A stretch of 64,000 bases of DNA from Methylobacterium sp. CB376 (GCF_029714205.1 NZ_CP121648.1:2294001-2358000), one strand, 5' to 3'. Shown: positions 8,248-17,030, counted from the stretch's first letter. Numbers and translations are program-made. The notes: generated from the letters alone by a model not told the origin.

Positions 8248-8802
8248 TCAGTGCCGCGCGCCGGCCAGGACCGCGACCGCGTCCCCGTCCCGCCGGGCGC
8301 GGCGCGGGATGCCGATCACCCGGCCTAGATCCTCCGGCCGCGGCAGCCGGGCGTGGCACGCCCGCATCACCGCGAGGTTGGCGAGGATGTCGGGCGGGAA
8401 GGGCGTCACCCGGCGGCTCGTCGCGTCGACGTGCAGCGCCATGTTCTCGGACGACGCCGCCACCCAGCCCTCCTGGGCGTGGCGGATCTCCAGGTAGAAG
8501 TGCAGGCGCTTCTCGTCGAAATCGACCAGCTGCAGCGTCACGCGCACCCGGTCGTCCGCCGTCAGCTCCCGCCGATAGCGCACGTGAACCTCGGCGGCGA
8601 AGTAGGTGGCGCCGCGCTCCGCGATATATTCGGGCCCGAGCCCGACGATTTCGAAGGCCTCGTCGACCGCGCGATCGAAGATCACGTGGTAGTAGGCCAT
8701 GTTGAGATGGCCGTTATAGTCGATCCAGGCCGGTTCGATCGGCATCGTCGACGAGACGAATGGCGCGAAGAAGAATACCGATGCGGAACGCTCGTCTGCC
8801 AT
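8248..8802 (-). CDS. Thioesterase of the hot-dog (4HBT) family
   Basis: 184 aa, ATG at 8802 with AGGAG about 9 nt upstream. The motif WIDYNGHLNMAYYHVIFDRA carries the Asp and helix of 4HBT-type acyl-CoA thioesterases, followed by a Y-x-AEVHVRYRRELTADD strand pair and LHFYLEIRHAQEGWVAASSE. The pattern resembles betainyl-CoA/carnitine-pathway thioesterases, but there is no carnitine gene nearby, so the substrate is unknown. It is probably cytosolic. The gene converges with the WcbI-methyltransferase gene and is monocistronic. Confidence 0.8.
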   Translation of the reverse strand: MADERSASVFFFAPFVSSTMPIEPAWIDYNGHLNMAYYHVIFDRAVDEAFEIVGLGPEYIAERGATYFAAEVHVRYRRELTADDRVRVTLQLVDFDEKRLHFYLEIRHAQEGWVAASSENMALHVDATSRRVTPFPPDILANLAVMRACHARLPRPEDLGRVIGIPRRARRDGDAVAVLAGARH

Positions 8803-9195
8803 GGCGGACTCCTGGCAAGCGCGGCGGGATCTCGGGACAGCGTCACCCGAGGTAGCACGCTCGGCCAAAAGGTCTACCCCCCAGGAGGAGGGGGCCGATG
8901 CGGCCAAGCCGGCCCTCAAAGACTTGACCGTGATATTTGCACAACAAATCAGCAGGCGCGACATTCCGCCGCAAAAGCAGCGGGATGGGTTCGCGGCCGG
9001 CAAGCCCCCGGCAGGTCCCCCGGCAAGCCCCCGGCAGGTCCCCCGGCAAGCCCCCGGCAGGTGCCCCGGCAAGCCCCCGGCGGGATTTCGTATGACACCG
9101 GGATGAAGGGCGCGTAGAGGGCTTTGGAAGAATCGAGGCCCGGGGACCGGACCGGGCGCGCCGGCCGCGCCCGGAGAGCCATGAGGGAGACGAGC
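8803..9195. other. Intergenic region upstream of two divergent genes
   Basis: This holds the 5' regions of the thioesterase and the D-lactate dehydrogenase. A less GC-rich stretch at 8920-8960 includes TTGACC at 8923-8928, a possible -35 box on the plus strand without a clear -10. A 23-bp tandem repeat follows at 9001-9083. A 101-codon open frame across the region is repeat-driven and I do not call it a gene. Confidence 0.45.
9001..9083. repeat. 23-bp tandem repeat, about 3.6 copies
   Basis: The unit CAAGCCCCCGGCAGGTCCC plus CCGG is repeated at 9001, 9024, 9047 (one G-for-C change) and partly at 9070. It lies 110 bp upstream of the D-lactate dehydrogenase start, inside its likely leader or promoter. 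Confidence 0.9.
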
Positions 9196-10623
9196 ATGAA
9201 CGCCGCGAGCCCCGCCCCCCTGCCCGCGCTGCGCGAGCGCCCGAGCCCGGAGACCGTGGCGGCCGTCACGGCGGCGCTGGCGGCGCAGTTCGGCAACCGC
9301 CTCGTCACTTCCCAGGCGGTGCGCGAGCAGCACGGCAGCACCCTGACCTGGGTGCCGAACCAGCCGCCGGACGCGGTCGTGTTCGTCGACAGCACCGAGG
9401 AGGTGCAGGCGGTCGTGCGGGTCTGCGCGGCCCACCGCATGCCGGTCGTCGCCTTCGGCACCGGCACCTCGCTGGAGGGCCACGTGAACGCCCCCTACGG
9501 CGGCGTCTCGGTCGACCTCTCGGGCATGAACCGGGTGCTGGCCGTGCACGCGGAGGATCTCGACTGCGTGGTGCAGCCGGGCGTCACCCGCAAGGCGCTG
9601 AACGAGCACCTGCGCGACCAGGGGCTGTTCTTCCCGATCGATCCCGGCGCGGACGCCTCCCTGGGCGGCATGGCGGCGACGCGGGCCTCGGGCACCAACG
9701 CGGTGCGCTACGGCACCATGAAGGACAACGTCCTGGCGCTGACCGCGGTGCTGCCGAACGGCGAGATCCTGCGCACCGGCTCGCGGGCGCGCAAGAGCTC
9801 GGCCGGCTACGACCTCACCCGCCTGCTCGTGGGTTCGGAGGGCACGCTCGGCATCATCACGGAGCTGACGCTGCGGCTCTCGGGCATCCCGGAGGCGATC
9901 TCGGCGGGGATCTGCCCCTTCCCGACCATCAAGGCCGCCTGCGACGCGGTGATCCTGACCATCCAGTCCGGGCTGCCGGTGGCGCGGATCGAACTCCTCG
10001 ACGAGGTGCAGGTGGCGGCCTGCAACGCCTACTCGAAGCTCTCGCTGCCCGAGACGCCGCTGCTCCTCGTGGAGTTCCACGGCTCGGAGGCCAGCGTCGC
10101 CGAGCAGGCCGAGCGCTTCGGCGAGATCGCGGCCGAGTTCGACGGCGGCCCCTACGAGTGGGCGACGAAGGCCGAGGAGCGCTCGCGCCTCTGGCAGGCC
10201 CGGCACGACGTCTACTGGGCCGCGAGCGGGATGCGCCCCGGCGCCAAGGTGATCGCCACCGACGTCTGCGTGCCGATCTCGCGCCTCGCCGAATGCGTCG
10301 ACGCGACCAAGCGGGACATCGTCGAGAGCGGGATCATCGCGCCGATCGCCGGCCATGTCGGGGACGGCAACTTCCACACCTCGCCGCTGGTGATGATGGA
10401 CGATGCCGACGAGATCGCCCGCGTGACGGGCTTCATCGAGCGCCTCGTCGCCCGGGCGATCGCCATGGAGGGCACCTGCACGGGCGAGCACGGCATCGGC
10501 CAGAAGAAGATGCGCTTCATGGAGATCGAGCACGGCGCCCCGGCCCTCGCCCTGATGCGCGGCCTCAAGCGGACGATCGACCCGGACAACATCATGAATC
10601 CGGGCAAGGTCCTCCCGCTCTAA
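9196..10623 (+). CDS. FAD-linked D-lactate dehydrogenase / glycolate oxidase family protein
   Basis: 475 aa from ATG 9196 (GGGAG seven bases upstream; ATG 9181 is an in-frame alternative). The FAD-binding PCMH domain has VVAFGTGTSLEGHVNAPYGG and DPGADASLGGMAATRASGTNAVRYG. The C-terminal FAD-oxidase domain has the metal/substrate motifs GHVGDGNFHTS and GEHGIGQKKM and ends NIMNPGKVLP. This is the GlcD/Dld2 family, oxidising D-2-hydroxyacids such as D-lactate to 2-oxoacids with electrons passed to cytochrome or quinone. There is no glcE/glcF partner, which favours a stand-alone D-lactate dehydrogenase. Confidence 0.88.
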   Translation: MNAASPAPLPALRERPSPETVAAVTAALAAQFGNRLVTSQAVREQHGSTLTWVPNQPPDAVVFVDSTEEVQAVVRVCAAHRMPVVAFGTGTSLEGHVNAPYGGVSVDLSGMNRVLAVHAEDLDCVVQPGVTRKALNEHLRDQGLFFPIDPGADASLGGMAATRASGTNAVRYGTMKDNVLALTAVLPNGEILRTGSRARKSSAGYDLTRLLVGSEGTLGIITELTLRLSGIPEAISAGICPFPTIKAACDAVILTIQSGLPVARIELLDEVQVAACNAYSKLSLPETPLLLVEFHGSEASVAEQAERFGEIAAEFDGGPYEWATKAEERSRLWQARHDVYWAASGMRPGAKVIATDVCVPISRLAECVDATKRDIVESGIIAPIAGHVGDGNFHTSPLVMMDDADEIARVTGFIERLVARAIAMEGTCTGEHGIGQKKMRFMEIEHGAPALALMRGLKRTIDPDNIMNPGKVLPL

Positions 10624-10635
10624 GCGGCGGCCCGC

Positions 10636-12027
10636 CTACCCGCCCGGGGCGTGCAGGCTCAGCACCCGCGCGGCCCGCTCGCGCGGCGCCTCCTCGCCCC
10701 GCGCGCCCCGGCAATCGGCGATGGCCGCCCGGGCCGCGTCCACCGCCAGGATCAGCGCGCTCATCGTGCGGATGTCGGTGTCGTGGGCGCGGGCATGCCC
10801 GACCACGTCGACCACGAGCCCGTCGATCTCGACCGCGAGCGCGTCGAGCGCGGCCGGGTCCGGGGCGGTGCGGGCCTCCCTCAGGATGCCGAGCAGCCGG
10901 TCGAGCACGGCGTCGACGCGCGCCCGCTTCTCCCGCGCCAGCCGCTGGCCGATCCAGGCCCCGGCCGAGCCCAGCCCGCCCCCGAAGAAGGCCACGAGGT
11001 AGATCAGGTCCTCGTAGCGCTGCAGGAAGGTCTGCTGCTCGCGCTCGAAGTAATCCACCGCCCCCGGGTGGTTGGGGAGCCGCGCGCTCGTCGCCGCGAC
11101 GGAACTGTCGAAATCCGGCGCCTTGACGAGGTTCGCGGTCGTGGTGCGGGCCGCGAGCCGGGAGCGCAGCTCGAACAGGTGCTGGGTCACCCGCGCGGCG
11201 GTGTCCCGGTCGAGGGAGGCCCGCGCCATCAGCCGGTAGGAGGCGCCGACCGTGCGCACGTCCTCGTCGGGGCGCTTGGGGCGTCCCCCGAAGGTGCCGG
11301 CCGGGATGGTCACGCTCTGCAGTTCGGGCAGGCGCTGGAGGATCGCCTCGCCGTCCGGCACCGCGACGAAGCTCGCGCGGTGCTCCGGCGAGGCGGCCTC
11401 CACGGCCCGGACCACGTGCCCCGCCCAGCGCGAGGACGGGGCGGCGATCACCGCGACCGCGTCGATGCGCCCGCCCGTCAGCGCCGCCGTCACCTCCTCG
11501 GCCCGCAGGGGCACCAGCGCCACGGTCCCGGGCGCGCCGGCCCGCTCCGCCGGAGCCTGGGCGAGGTCGTAATAGGTGAGGAGGCTGGCCATGAAGGGCA
11601 GGTCGGCGCCGTGCCGGGCGACGAGGCCGAGGCGCTTGCCGGTGAGTTCGGGGAGCTCGCCGAGGCCGGCGCCCGCGGGAGCGGCGATGATCAGCGCCTC
11701 GTCGTGCAGCACCGCGAGCGTGAGCCCGTTCTCGGGCAGCTTCACGTCCGGCCGCACCACCGCGAGGTCGGCGCGCCCCTCCTGCAGGGCCGCGGCGCTG
11801 TCGCGCACGTCGTCGTAGGGCACGACCTTGAGGCGTATATCCTCCTGGCCGCGGGCGAGCGCCTCCGCGTAGGCTCCGATCAGCCGGGCCTCGACGCCGT
11901 CGCGCGGCCCGACCGCGACCCGCAGCGTCGTCGGGCGGGTGAGGACGAAGGCGAGGGCGGTCACGGCCACCAGCAGGAGGCCGACCGTCAGGAAGAGGAT
12001 ATCGCGCCTGTGCAGTATCGTGGGCAT
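10636..12027 (-). CDS. TAXI-family TRAP transporter solute receptor, membrane-anchored
   Basis: 463 aa, ATG at 12027 with GAGGAG close upstream. An N-terminal hydrophobic segment (about residues 10-28) works as signal anchor. Then comes a periplasmic-binding fold with TLRVAVGPRDG, LQEGRADLAVVRPD and GKRLGLVARHGAD, typical of the TAXI (TRAP-associated extracytoplasmic immunogenic) family. A second membrane helix (LIYLVAFFGGGLGSAGAWIG) sits near residue 345, followed by a cytoplasmic alpha-helical tail. No DctQM-type membrane genes are adjacent, so it may be a sensor-like or orphan receptor. It is divergent from recX with only 15-25 bp between starts. Confidence 0.8.
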   Translation of the reverse strand: MPTILHRRDILFLTVGLLLVAVTALAFVLTRPTTLRVAVGPRDGVEARLIGAYAEALARGQEDIRLKVVPYDDVRDSAAALQEGRADLAVVRPDVKLPENGLTLAVLHDEALIIAAPAGAGLGELPELTGKRLGLVARHGADLPFMASLLTYYDLAQAPAERAGAPGTVALVPLRAEEVTAALTGGRIDAVAVIAAPSSRWAGHVVRAVEAASPEHRASFVAVPDGEAILQRLPELQSVTIPAGTFGGRPKRPDEDVRTVGASYRLMARASLDRDTAARVTQHLFELRSRLAARTTTANLVKAPDFDSSVAATSARLPNHPGAVDYFEREQQTFLQRYEDLIYLVAFFGGGLGSAGAWIGQRLAREKRARVDAVLDRLLGILREARTAPDPAALDALAVEIDGLVVDVVGHARAHDTDIRTMSALILAVDAARAAIADCRGARGEEAPRERAARVLSLHAPGG

Positions 12028-12051
12028 CGCTCCTCGCAACGGATGCGCCCT

Positions 12052-12654
12052 ATGAACCCGGACGAGCCCCGCGCGATCCCTGCTCCCGGCCAGGATGCCG
12101 ACCGGGATGGCGGAAAGACGGCGCGGCCGATCACCCCGGCCTCCCTGGAGCGCGCGGCCCTGGCCTACCTGGAGCGCTACGGCGCCTCGACGGAGATGCT
12201 GCGGCGGGTGCTGCTGCGGCGCGTGGAGGCGCGCTGCCGGCTGCGGGGCGAGGCGCCGGAGGATTTCGCCGCGATGGTGGAGGCGGTGGTGGCGCGGGCC
12301 GGGCGGGCCGGGCTCGTCGACGACGCCTCCTTCGCGGATGCCAAGGTCCGCAGCCTGCGCCGCCGCGGCGGCTCCGCCCGGGCGATCCAGGCCAAGCTCG
12401 CCGCCAAGGGGGTCGACCGCGACACGGTGCGGGCGGCCCTGGCCGCGCATGCGGGCGAGGGGCAGGAAGGCCCCGAGGAGGACGAGGAAGCGGCGGCGCG
12501 CGCCTATGCGCGGCGGCGGCGGCTCGGGCCCTGGCGGCGATCTCAGGACCGGGTCGAGGCGCGCCAGCGCGACATCGCCGCGCTGGCGCGGGCGGGTTTC
12601 GCGCCGGCCCTCGCCCGCCGCATCGTCGACGAGGAGGACGAGCCGGCCCCGTGA
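12052..12654 (+). CDS. recX: Regulatory protein RecX
   Basis: 200 aa from ATG 12052 (ATG 12043 is also in frame, adding three residues). The three-helix RecX repeats are visible: ALAYLERYGASTEMLRRVLL, GLVDDASFADAKVRSLRRRG with GGSARAIQAKLAAKGVD, and the C-terminal RDIAALARAGFAPALARRIV. RecX binds RecA filaments and limits recombinase activity. RecA is not in the window. An acidic/alanine linker separates the second and third repeats. Because it is divergent from the TAXI receptor gene, the two promoters must overlap. Confidence 0.88.
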   Translation: MNPDEPRAIPAPGQDADRDGGKTARPITPASLERAALAYLERYGASTEMLRRVLLRRVEARCRLRGEAPEDFAAMVEAVVARAGRAGLVDDASFADAKVRSLRRRGGSARAIQAKLAAKGVDRDTVRAALAAHAGEGQEGPEEDEEAAARAYARRRRLGPWRRSQDRVEARQRDIAALARAGFAPALARRIVDEEDEPAP

Positions 12655-12661
12655 GCGCGGG

Positions 12662-12925
12662 TCAGAGCGGGCGGGCCCGCAGGATCGCCGCGCGCACGGC
12701 GTTGCGCCGCGCCGTCGCGACGATCGCCTCGTCGGCGACCACGCGGCAGGCCCATTCGTGCGCCGCCACCGCCGCCGCAATGTCGAGGCGGATGCCGCGG
12801 GCGATCTCGCGCGGACCGGGCCGCGGATCGGCGAAGAAGGACGTCACGGCGGCGCTCAATTCGCCATCGGTGACAGCCCGGACCCGGAACAGCTCGCCCA
12901 GCGTCGGAATCTCGTTGCCCGTCAT
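12662..12925 (-). CDS. Small hypothetical protein
   Basis: 87 aa, ATG at 12925 preceded by a good GGAGG. It is predicted mostly helical (TLGELFRVRAVTDGELSAAV, later IAAAVAAHEWACRVVADEAI) with no signal peptide or known motif. It converges with recX with a 7-bp gap. Codon usage matches the neighbours. I do not recognise a family. Confidence 0.6.
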   Translation of the reverse strand: MTGNEIPTLGELFRVRAVTDGELSAAVTSFFADPRPGPREIARGIRLDIAAAVAAHEWACRVVADEAIVATARRNAVRAAILRARPL

Positions 12926-13042
12926 CAGCCCTCCTGACGGATGCCGCCGGTCCCCGCCGGCCCGCCAGCTCCTGCCCGAGTTGCGTTGCAGCAGGATTGC
13001 GTGGGCCGGGCGCCGCGTCCCTGCGCTGGCGCACGGGGCGGA

Positions 13043-13234
13043 TCAGCGCCCCATGCTGCGGAAGACGCAGGCCCGCCCGGTATCCTCGAAGCCGCCCGGG
13101 CAGCTGCGCACGCAGGCCCCGGCCGCGACCTTGTAGCCCGGCGGGCAGGAGGAGGCCTGCGCCGCGGCGGGACCGGGCCCGGCGGCGAGCAGGGAAGCGG
13201 TGAGGGCGAGTGCGCACCGGAGGCTCGAGAGCAT
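13043..13234 (-). CDS. Small secreted cysteine-containing protein
   Basis: 63 aa with an AGAGGA site upstream. A clear signal peptide (CALALTASLLAAGPGPAAAQA) leaves a mature peptide of about 37 aa with four Cys in SCPPGYKVAAGACVRSCPGG plus one near the end. The CPxGY...C..SCPxGF pattern looks like an EGF-like or keratin-associated short repeat. The function is unknown; it is probably periplasmic or secreted with disulfides. Confidence 0.65.
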   Translation of the reverse strand: MLSSLRCALALTASLLAAGPGPAAAQASSCPPGYKVAAGACVRSCPGGFEDTGRACVFRSMGR

Positions 13235-13354
13235 GACGCATCCTCTTCGGCGGGGCGCGGGCCGCGCGGCCCGGCGCCCTCTGCTGCGCGCTCCCTCCTT
13301 GGCCGCCCGGCCGGCGTGGTAGTTTAGGGCCGGCCCGGGAAAAAGGGACCCCGC

Positions 13355-13666
13355 TCAGCCCCGGCGGCTGACGAGGGAGCGATAGGGGCGCAGGCGCGCG
13401 TTGAGGATCGCGCGGCCCGCGACCTGCCGGCCCTCGCGGGTCTGGGCGCGGGCCTCGTGCGACCGCGCGTCCTGCGCCCGCAGCGTCTCGGCGGCGGCGA
13501 GCGGCACGATCGCGAGGCCGGCCGAGGCCAGCGCGTCGCCGTAGGCGGCGATGGCCGCGCGGGCGAGCGCCTGCGCGTCGCGGGGCTCGATCCCGTAGGG
13601 AATGACGAACTGCGCGTCCACCTCCCGGATCGCCTCCGCCACGAGATCGGTGATGACGGTGCTCAT
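13355..13666 (-). CDS. Small hypothetical protein
   Basis: 103 aa, ATG at 13666 after GAGGTGGGA. The sequence STVITDLVAEAIREVDAQFV and a run of helices (ALARAAIAAYGDALASAGLA) suggest a soluble helical protein. No domain is recognised. The frame stays open further upstream to 13903, but the ribosome site and sequence composition favour this start. Confidence 0.55.
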   Translation of the reverse strand: MSTVITDLVAEAIREVDAQFVIPYGIEPRDAQALARAAIAAYGDALASAGLAIVPLAAAETLRAQDARSHEARAQTREGRQVAGRAILNARLRPYRSLVSRRG

Positions 13667-13850
13667 TCCCACCTCGTCCGGTATGCGCCAGGGCTGACAT
13701 GAGGACAGGGTGTGACCCGGCCATGACCGTGCGCGCGAGGTCGGTGCGCCAGCGCACCGATCGCGCCCGCGCCGGGACGCCGCATCCCGCGTCGAACCCG
13801 CGGGCCCGTCCCGTCGTTTGTAGGCGGATCGTGGAGACGGAGACCTGGCG

Positions 13851-14063
13851 ATGGCAGCTACCGGGAGGGCGCGCGCGCCCGGACGAATCGTCGAGATCGG
13901 CACCTACGGGCTCGCCCGCTACGCGCGGATGAGCAGCGGCGAGACGATCTGGTGGGGCTCCGAGGAGGACGTGCCCGACCAGGTCGCGCTCGCGGCCGGC
14001 CGGAGCGGCGCCGGGCCGGGCCGGGCGGAGGCGGGCCGCGCCGGGTCCGACGCGGCCGCCTGA
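13851..14063 (+). CDS. Small hypothetical protein
   Basis: 70 aa starting at ATG 13851, with GGAG upstream in GGAGACGGAGACC. The central part TYGLARYARMSSGETIWWGS looks non-random, while the tail is Gly/Ala-rich. It is divergent from the preceding small gene. It could be a spurious frame; codon bias and the well-placed ribosome site are the only support. Confidence 0.4.
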   Translation: MAATGRARAPGRIVEIGTYGLARYARMSSGETIWWGSEEDVPDQVALAAGRSGAGPGRAEAGRAGSDAAA

Positions 14064-14094
14064 GAGGCCCGGGCGGAGGGGCCGTCCCTTACCC

Positions 14095-14970
14095 TTAGGC
14101 CACGCCGTGCTGCCGGAACCAGGCCTGCAGCCGCTGCCAGCCGTCCCGGGCCGGCCCGGGACGGTAGCTCGGCCGGTAATCGGCATTGAAGGCGTGGGGG
14201 GTGTCGGGATAGACCACGAGATCGCAGGTCTTGGCCGCCGCCCGGCAGGCCTCCCGCATCTGGTCGACCGTGCTCACCGGGATGCCCGGGTCGGCGCCGC
14301 CGTAGAGGCCGAGCACCGGCGCCTTCAGCGCGGTCACGAGGTCGAGCGGGTTCTTCGGCTGCAGCGGCGTGGTGGCGCCCGCGAGCCGCCCGTACCAAGC
14401 GACGCCGGCCTTCAGGGCGGGGTTGTGCGCCGCGTAGAGCCAGACGATGCGCCCGCCCCAGCAGAAGCCGGTGATCCCGAGCCGCGCCGTGTCGGCCTGC
14501 CCGGATTCCTTGGCGAAGGCGACCGTCGCGTCGAGGTCGCCGAGCACCTGCGCGTCCGGCACCTTCGCGACCACGTCGCGGACGATCGCCTGGATGTCGG
14601 TCATGCCCGAGACGTCGCCCTGCCGGGCGTAGAGTTCCGGCGCCACCGCGTAGAAGCCGAGCTTGGCCAGGCGGCGGCAGACATCCTTGATGTGCTCGTG
14701 GACGCCGAAGATCTCCTGGACCACCAGCACGACCGGGAAGGGGCCGCCGCTCGCCGGCATCGCCCGGTAGGCCGGGATCGCGCCATCCTGCGTCGGGACC
14801 TTCACCTCGCTGGCGGTGAGGCCGTTCGCGTCGGTGGCGATGGCGGTCTGCGCGGCGATGGGCTGCGCGGCCAGCGCGAAGCCGGTGGCGAGGCTCGTCA
14901 CCATCACGGCGCGGCGAGACGGCCGGGTCTCGCCCGCGAGGCTGCGCAGATCGGGCTCGAAGATGCTCAT
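14095..14970 (-). CDS. Dienelactone hydrolase family protein with Tat-like leader
   Basis: 291 aa from ATG 14970 (GAGGGG upstream). The N-terminus holds [20 protein letters not shown], a twin-arginine export signal. The alpha/beta-hydrolase core has the family triad: Cys in [10 protein letters not shown], Asp in [10 protein letters not shown], His in [11 protein letters not shown], and the [13 protein letters not shown] segment. Dienelactone hydrolases open lactone rings, but exported members have unknown substrates. It is monocistronic, with repeat family B between it and the next gene upstream. Confidence 0.88.
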   Translation of the reverse strand: MSIFEPDLRSLAGETRPSRRAVMVTSLATGFALAAQPIAAQTAIATDANGLTASEVKVPTQDGAIPAYRAMPASGGPFPVVLVVQEIFGVHEHIKDVCRRLAKLGFYAVAPELYARQGDVSGMTDIQAIVRDVVAKVPDAQVLGDLDATVAFAKESGQADTARLGITGFCWGGRIVWLYAAHNPALKAGVAWYGRLAGATTPLQPKNPLDLVTALKAPVLGLYGGADPGIPVSTVDQMREACRAAAKTCDLVVYPDTPHAFNADYRPSYRPGPARDGWQRLQAWFRQHGVA

Positions 14971-15021
14971 CGGGGTTCCCCTCAAGACAGCGGGACGGGC
15001 GGCGCCGCTCGCGCCGCGAAG

Positions 15022-15125
15022 CGAGGCGGAATTGCGCCGTGCAATTCTGCCTCGCCACTTGGTGTCGCATTATTCTTCGCTGACGCGGTCCTTCGGTTCG
15101 CCGCCGAAGCGGTCACCGCTTCGGC
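15022..15125 (+). repeat. Dispersed repeat family B, copy 1
   Basis: A hairpin CGAGGCGGAATTG (15022-15034) / CAATTCTGCCTCG (15042-15054) with one G-T pair is followed 48 bp later by the near-perfect palindrome GCCGAAGCGGTCACCGCTTC (15103-15122, continuing GGC to 15125). The same two parts in the same order occur inverted at 59626-59704. It fills the gap between the hydrolase gene and the TehA-type transporter gene. Confidence 0.75.
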
Positions 15126-15175
15126 GCATGATGCGCGAGCCGTGGCGGAGGCGGCGGGGCCGGTCCGTCCTCGGG

Positions 15176-16171
15176 TCAGCGCGCCTGCGGCAGCAGCGGC
15201 TCGGCCGGGGGCGGCGGGGCCGGCGCCGCGACGAGCCGGCCCGCCGCCAGGAGCCGCAGCGTCCCGAGCACCAGCCAGCCGACGAGCAGATTGGCGCCGA
15301 GGAAGACCGGCGGCGCCAGGGCCGCGACCGCGGGCGCCTGCCCGGTCGCGCCGATCCGCAGGCCGAGGGACGCCAGCGCCGTCGCGCCGAACGAGAAGCT
15401 CCAGAAGGCCGGGGAGAAGCCCTGCCCGCGCAGGAAGGGGACGAGCCGCAGCATCACCAATCCCTGCAGCAGGCCGTAGCCGAACAGCCCCAGCGCCACC
15501 GGCCCGGCCGGATCGCCCCCGAGGCTCAGGAAGGCGACGCCCCCGACCGCCGGCGGCGCGAGCTGGATGCCCAGCGTCGGGCGCAGGGCCGCGCCGAGGG
15601 TCGGGCCGGTGTAGAGCCGGTGCAGCAGCACCGATTCGATCGCCAGCCACGACAGCAGCGCCGCCCCGAAGGCGAGCTGCGCGAGGTCGTGCAGGCCGAA
15701 GGCCGAGGCGGCCGCCGCCGTGACGAAGCCGCCCGCCACGGTCGGCAGGTAGAGGACCGGGGTCGTCGCGGCGACGTCGCGCCCGCCTTGCCAGAGGCCC
15801 CCCGTGCGCCAGACCGCGAAGCCGAGCGTGAACAGGCCGCCGAACCCGAACAGCACGAAGGCGAGGGGCCGCGCGTACGGGAGGGCGGCCAGGGCGACCA
15901 GCATGGTCGAGACCCCGGCGAGCCCGATGAAGCAGCACTGGACCGGGTGAAGCGCCTCGTCGAGGGCGGCCGGGCGGGCGCGCAGCCACTTGGCCCCGTA
16001 GAGCGCCGCCACGGCGGCCCAGACCGCCACCCCGAGCAGCATCACGGCCTCGCCGACGAGGGACGGGGCGCCCCAGAGCTGGGCGGCCGCCCGCCACGCA
16101 TTGCCGAGCCCCACGAGGCCCAGCACCATGCCGAAGAACGAGGCCGGAACGGCCGGAAACGAACGGGGCAT
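15176..16171 (-). CDS. tehA: TehA/SLAC1-family transporter
   Basis: 331 aa from ATG 16171 with AGGAG upstream. Ten hydrophobic segments span the protein, starting SFFGMVLGLVGLGNAWR, the hallmark first helix of TehA/SLAC1 anion channels (G-x-x-LGLAGL-x-x-AWR). GFSPAFWSFSFGATALAS carries the pore-lining aromatic region. TehA homologues conduct anions or C4-dicarboxylates and can give tellurite resistance. It is divergent from a broken LysR gene that may once have regulated it. Confidence 0.85.
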   Translation of the reverse strand: MPRSFPAVPASFFGMVLGLVGLGNAWRAAAQLWGAPSLVGEAVMLLGVAVWAAVAALYGAKWLRARPAALDEALHPVQCCFIGLAGVSTMLVALAALPYARPLAFVLFGFGGLFTLGFAVWRTGGLWQGGRDVAATTPVLYLPTVAGGFVTAAAASAFGLHDLAQLAFGAALLSWLAIESVLLHRLYTGPTLGAALRPTLGIQLAPPAVGGVAFLSLGGDPAGPVALGLFGYGLLQGLVMLRLVPFLRGQGFSPAFWSFSFGATALASLGLRIGATGQAPAVAALAPPVFLGANLLVGWLVLGTLRLLAAGRLVAAPAPPPPAEPLLPQAR

Positions 16172-16204
16172 CACACTCTCCTGCCGAGGCGAGGCGGCGC
16201 GGAC

Positions 16205-16985
16205 GCTGCCAGATCAACCTCGAGTTGGCGAGAGGCCGAACAGACAGCCAGTGGTCTGGGCGGCCCCGGCCCGTCCGGAGATGACCCCACCCTCGGCCTG
16301 GCCCCGGACGGGGAGCGCCTGCTGGTCGCCGCCCGCCACGTGCTGGAATTCAACGACTGGGTGATGCGGGAATGGCGCGAGCCCGCCGCCACCGGCACGC
16401 TGCGGCTCGGCGTCTCGGAGGATTTCATCCCCGGCCAGCTGCCCAAGCTCCTCGCCCGCTTCGGGCGCCTCTATCCGGGCGTGCATATCGAGCCGATGAC
16501 CGGCCTCAGCTGCACCCTGATCGCGGCCTACGAGGACAAGTGCCTCGACGCGGTGATCGCCAAGCGCAGCGGAGGCAGTCCGCGCGGCCGGGTCATCTGG
16601 CGCGAGCTCCTGGTCTGGCTCGCCGCGGCCGATTACCAGCCCGACGTCGCGCGACCGGCCCGCCTCGTGATGCTGGCGCCGCCCTGCAGCGATCGGGAGA
16701 TGATGATCGCCGCCCTCGATTCGGTGCGCCGGGAATGGGTGGCGGCCTGCACGGCGTCGAGCCTGATGGGCATCCAGGCGGCGGTGGCGGGGGGCTCGGC
16801 GTGACCCTGCTCGGGCGCTCCTTCGTGCAGGCGGGCATGCAGATCCTGCGCGCCCCCGAATTCTGGCCGGCCTGCCGACGACCGAACTGGTGGCGATGGG
16901 CGAGGACCGGGCCCCCGACCGGGTGCAGCCGCTCATCAGCTTCCTGACCGAGAGCCTCGCCGGCCACGACGCGCTCGCGACCTGA
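16205..16985 (+). pseudogene. Degraded LysR-type transcriptional regulator
   Basis: Residues typical of a LysR ligand-binding domain are readable (TGTLRLGVSEDFIPGQLPKL, FGRLYPGVHIEPMTG, ALDSVRREWVAACTASSLMG), ending prematurely with TGA at 16802. The continuation GVTLLGRSFVQAGMQILRAP lies in the next frame after a G-homopolymer near 16789-16794. The final part ELVAMGEDRAPDRVQPLISF needs a second shift near 16860-16875 and stops at 16985. Only a scrap of the helix-turn-helix (LELARGRTDSQWS) remains. It is divergent from the TehA gene, the usual LysR-target arrangement. Confidence 0.75.
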
Positions 16986-16998
16986 GGCCGCCGACTAT

Positions 16999-17030
16999 AC
17001 GCTGTCCGGACGATCACGTCCGGACAGCGT
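16999..17030. terminator. Perfect 13-bp stem hairpin
   Basis: ACGCTGTCCGGAC (16999-17011) pairs perfectly with GTCCGGACAGCGT (17018-17030) around the loop GATCAC. It lies between the converging LysR remnant and the LOV kinase gene. Position suggests a bidirectional terminator, but no T-run follows on either strand, so an operator is also possible. Confidence 0.5.

Noticed and set aside
9001-9083. CRISPR-like array
   Set aside because: Units are contiguous 23-bp repeats without spacers, and no cas gene is present. The same holds for the arrays at 4433, 30781 and 22366.
8801-9106. 101-codon plus-strand frame over the 23-bp repeat
   Set aside because: Its C-terminal half is only the repeat translated, and it starts inside the 5' end of the thioesterase gene.
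13851-14063. Considered treating as high-confidence gene
   Set aside because: Kept only as low confidence because half of the translation is Gly/Ala-rich and no homologous pattern is recognised.
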